DNA from: CBDCUE01 sp965222515
GTDB taxonomy: Bacteria > Pseudomonadota > Alphaproteobacteria > Rickettsiales > JABIRX01
Length of the DNA stretch: 64,000 nucleotides
Reading direction: 5' to 3'
NCBI GenBank assembly: GCA_965222515.1
Contig: CBDCUE010000017.1
Coordinates: 62,001 to 126,000, forward strand
Made by a program: the position numbers and the translations under genes. The notes beneath the pieces were generated by a model, which saw nothing but the letters and a program-made list of their open reading frames with translations, was not told where the DNA came from and did not search any database. Shown one piece after another: positions 62,723-64,000 of this stretch (position 1 is the first letter of the stretch; each line of letters opens with the position of its first letter).

Positions 62723-63964
62723 AGAGTCTGCAGAATTAGATAATATTTTCCAATAAAAAATTAATTCTTTCCAAAAGACATTTTTTTAAATTTTAAAAAT
62801 ATATTTTTAAATTATTTTTTAATCCATTTTTAGTTTTTTATTTAATTTTTAATGTAATATTTGTATTAAACCTCTCTTAATGCTTTAAATAAGTTAAAAC
62901 TAACCATAGCTATACTAGTTTGAATGCCAGCTCCATTCATAGTTTTCAACACTATTTTATTTAATGTGTAATCTTTTTTTAAATTTCCTATTACCCCCTC
63001 AACTCTAGACCTTGATTTCCTCAATCTCCTTTTTTCTAATTTTTGCTTAGCTGTAGATTTTCCTTGATTCTTAAGACTATGTTTTATATCAAAACTCTTT
63101 AATAAAGCTTTATTATCAAACGAAGAATAACCATCATCTATCAGAACCTTCTTCGGCAATCTCTCAAATCTATCTTGATGATTTGCTAAACTATTCTTTA
63201 ATTCTAACTTCTCATTAAATGCTCTATGCTCTACTTTATCACTAAACACATAACCATCTGTTAAAGCTATTTTTAATATATCTATTTGCTTAATTGCATA
63301 ACTTCTTACAGTATTAAGCAATTTTACATCATTTGGATATTCTATTTTACTCTCAAACATGTACCATCAAGCAACAATTCTTTTCCTTTGACAAACCTTT
63401 TATCCTTTAGCACCTCTAATATTTCTGATTCAAATTTTAAAAAATACTCTGCTCCTAATTTATTTCTTCTTTTTGTTAATAAGCTAGGATCCATCACTTT
63501 TGTTATCTTGCTTACAAAAGTATCATAACCACAAAAATATTGAAAATATGGATTTTCATAAAAATATTCTAATATCTCAACATCACTCAAACCTAATCTT
63601 ACTTTACCTATAAGCAAACCTAGCACTAATTTAGCTGATTTTACCACTCCCAATTTTTTAGGATCAAAATATTTATCATGAAGTGCAATCAAATTATCCC
63701 AAGGAACTAGCTCTGATAATTTTATCCATCTGTTGTTTTCGTCTAACTTACCTCCAAAAGGCATCATATCTACAAATAATGGTAATGTTCTCATAGCAAT
63801 GTCTAAAAAAAATTATATTTTTTTCTAAAAAAGTGCAAAGGTTTTCTCGTCATTATCTTCAAACCCTTGCATTTTTACTCAAAAATACTAACATAAATAT
63901 ACCACTCAAACCCTTATAATACAACCCTTTTCCTTGCTTTTTTTACCTAATTCAGCAGACTCTA
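62723..63964 (-). mobile_element. IS5/IS1182-like element, complete ends, broken transposase
   Basis: Inverted ends TAGAGTCTGCAGAATTAG (62723-62740) and, inverted, TAGAGTCTGCTGAATTAG (63947-63964) match in 17 of 18 positions. A TA at each border may be the target duplication. 1242 bp long; the single transposase gene is split by a frameshift. Sequence 63965-64000 outside it begins 'tctaggtgcgacta', also seen at 1431. Confidence 0.8.
62866..63794 (-). pseudogene. IS5-family transposase in two frames
   Basis: N-terminal part 63342-63794: PWDNLIALHDKYFDPKKLG, LGLLIGKVRLGLSDVEILEY, NPYFQYFCGYD and LLLDGTC (first Asp). C-terminal part 62866-63360: ESKIEYPNDVKLLNTVRSYA, VLIDDGYSSFDN (second Asp), SRVEGVIGNLKKDYTLN (Glu). 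They join by a one-base shift at about 63355 (TGGTACATGTTTGAGAG). No slippery heptamer is visible, so mutation is likelier than programmed frameshifting. Confidence 0.85.
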
Positions 63965-64000
63965 TCTAGGTGCGACTAATTATTAATCTTGATAAGAAGA

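Noticed and set aside
63342..63360. Programmed frameshift in the IS5-type transposase
   Set aside because: No slippery heptamer or downstream structure is visible at the junction; an ordinary one-base lesion is simpler.

Overview
The window is AT-rich, gene-dense at both ends of the chromosome-like middle, and looks alphaproteobacterial and probably Rickettsiales-related. The evidence is a valyl-tRNA synthetase of the unusual rickettsial (archaeal-like) type, the alphaproteobacterial mitofilin-like/HemY-like gene pair, a TIGR02186/TauE pair, a ddl-ftsQ-aminotransferase cluster, and very low G+C with weak ribosome sites. The organism is nevertheless better equipped than a typical obligate intracellular Rickettsiales: it carries most of a histidine pathway, lysA, a PspA membrane-stress operon and a Fur-controlled flavin operon. 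An extracellular or free-living-like relative (Deianiraea-like) is a reasonable guess, but this is inference.

Layout. 1-1690: insertion-sequence debris (a cut-off IS1634-family element inside an IS5-family remnant). 1690-4636: leftward operon speD / M50-like protease / YjfI / PspA / YjfK. 5076-10322: leftward aminotransferase IV, ftsQ, ddl, then polA. 10.3-11.5 kb: decayed sequence. 11593-16568: htpG and valS, separated by repeats. 16828-23182: histidine genes hisA, a TrpR/YerC-type regulator, hisG, hisD, bifunctional hisB, hisH, hisF, hisI; the cluster ends abruptly at an IS630 remnant. 23.6-30.8 kb: a giant coiled-coil protein, bolA, and a membrane trio. 31.2-36.5 kb: tRNA-Ser, EF-hand protein, TIGR02186/TauE, lipA, tRNA-Gly, infC-lysA. 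37.1-39.7 kb: Fur box, outer-membrane porin, FMN-binding protein, ApbE. 39.8-43.8 kb: IS5 pseudogene, phoU, gpmI, lepB. 44.1-51.8 kb: IS3, a protein built of 33-residue repeats, and a nested pile of IS3, IS256 and IS1634 elements, the last with a 49-bp target duplication.

51.8-62.4 kb is the most interesting part: a seven-gene leftward defence operon hsdM, rhuM, truncated kilA-N, a small ORF, hsdS fused in frame to a SIR2 NADase domain, herA, hsdR. A SIR2-HerA abortive-infection-type module is therefore embedded inside, and physically fused to, a type I restriction-modification system. It is bordered by a 3' tRNA fragment and an IS5-family element (62.7-64.0 kb), as expected of an imported island.

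Several families of palindromic intergenic repeats (near 4.9, 13.6, 30.9, 31.1 and 48.7 kb) are scattered between core genes.
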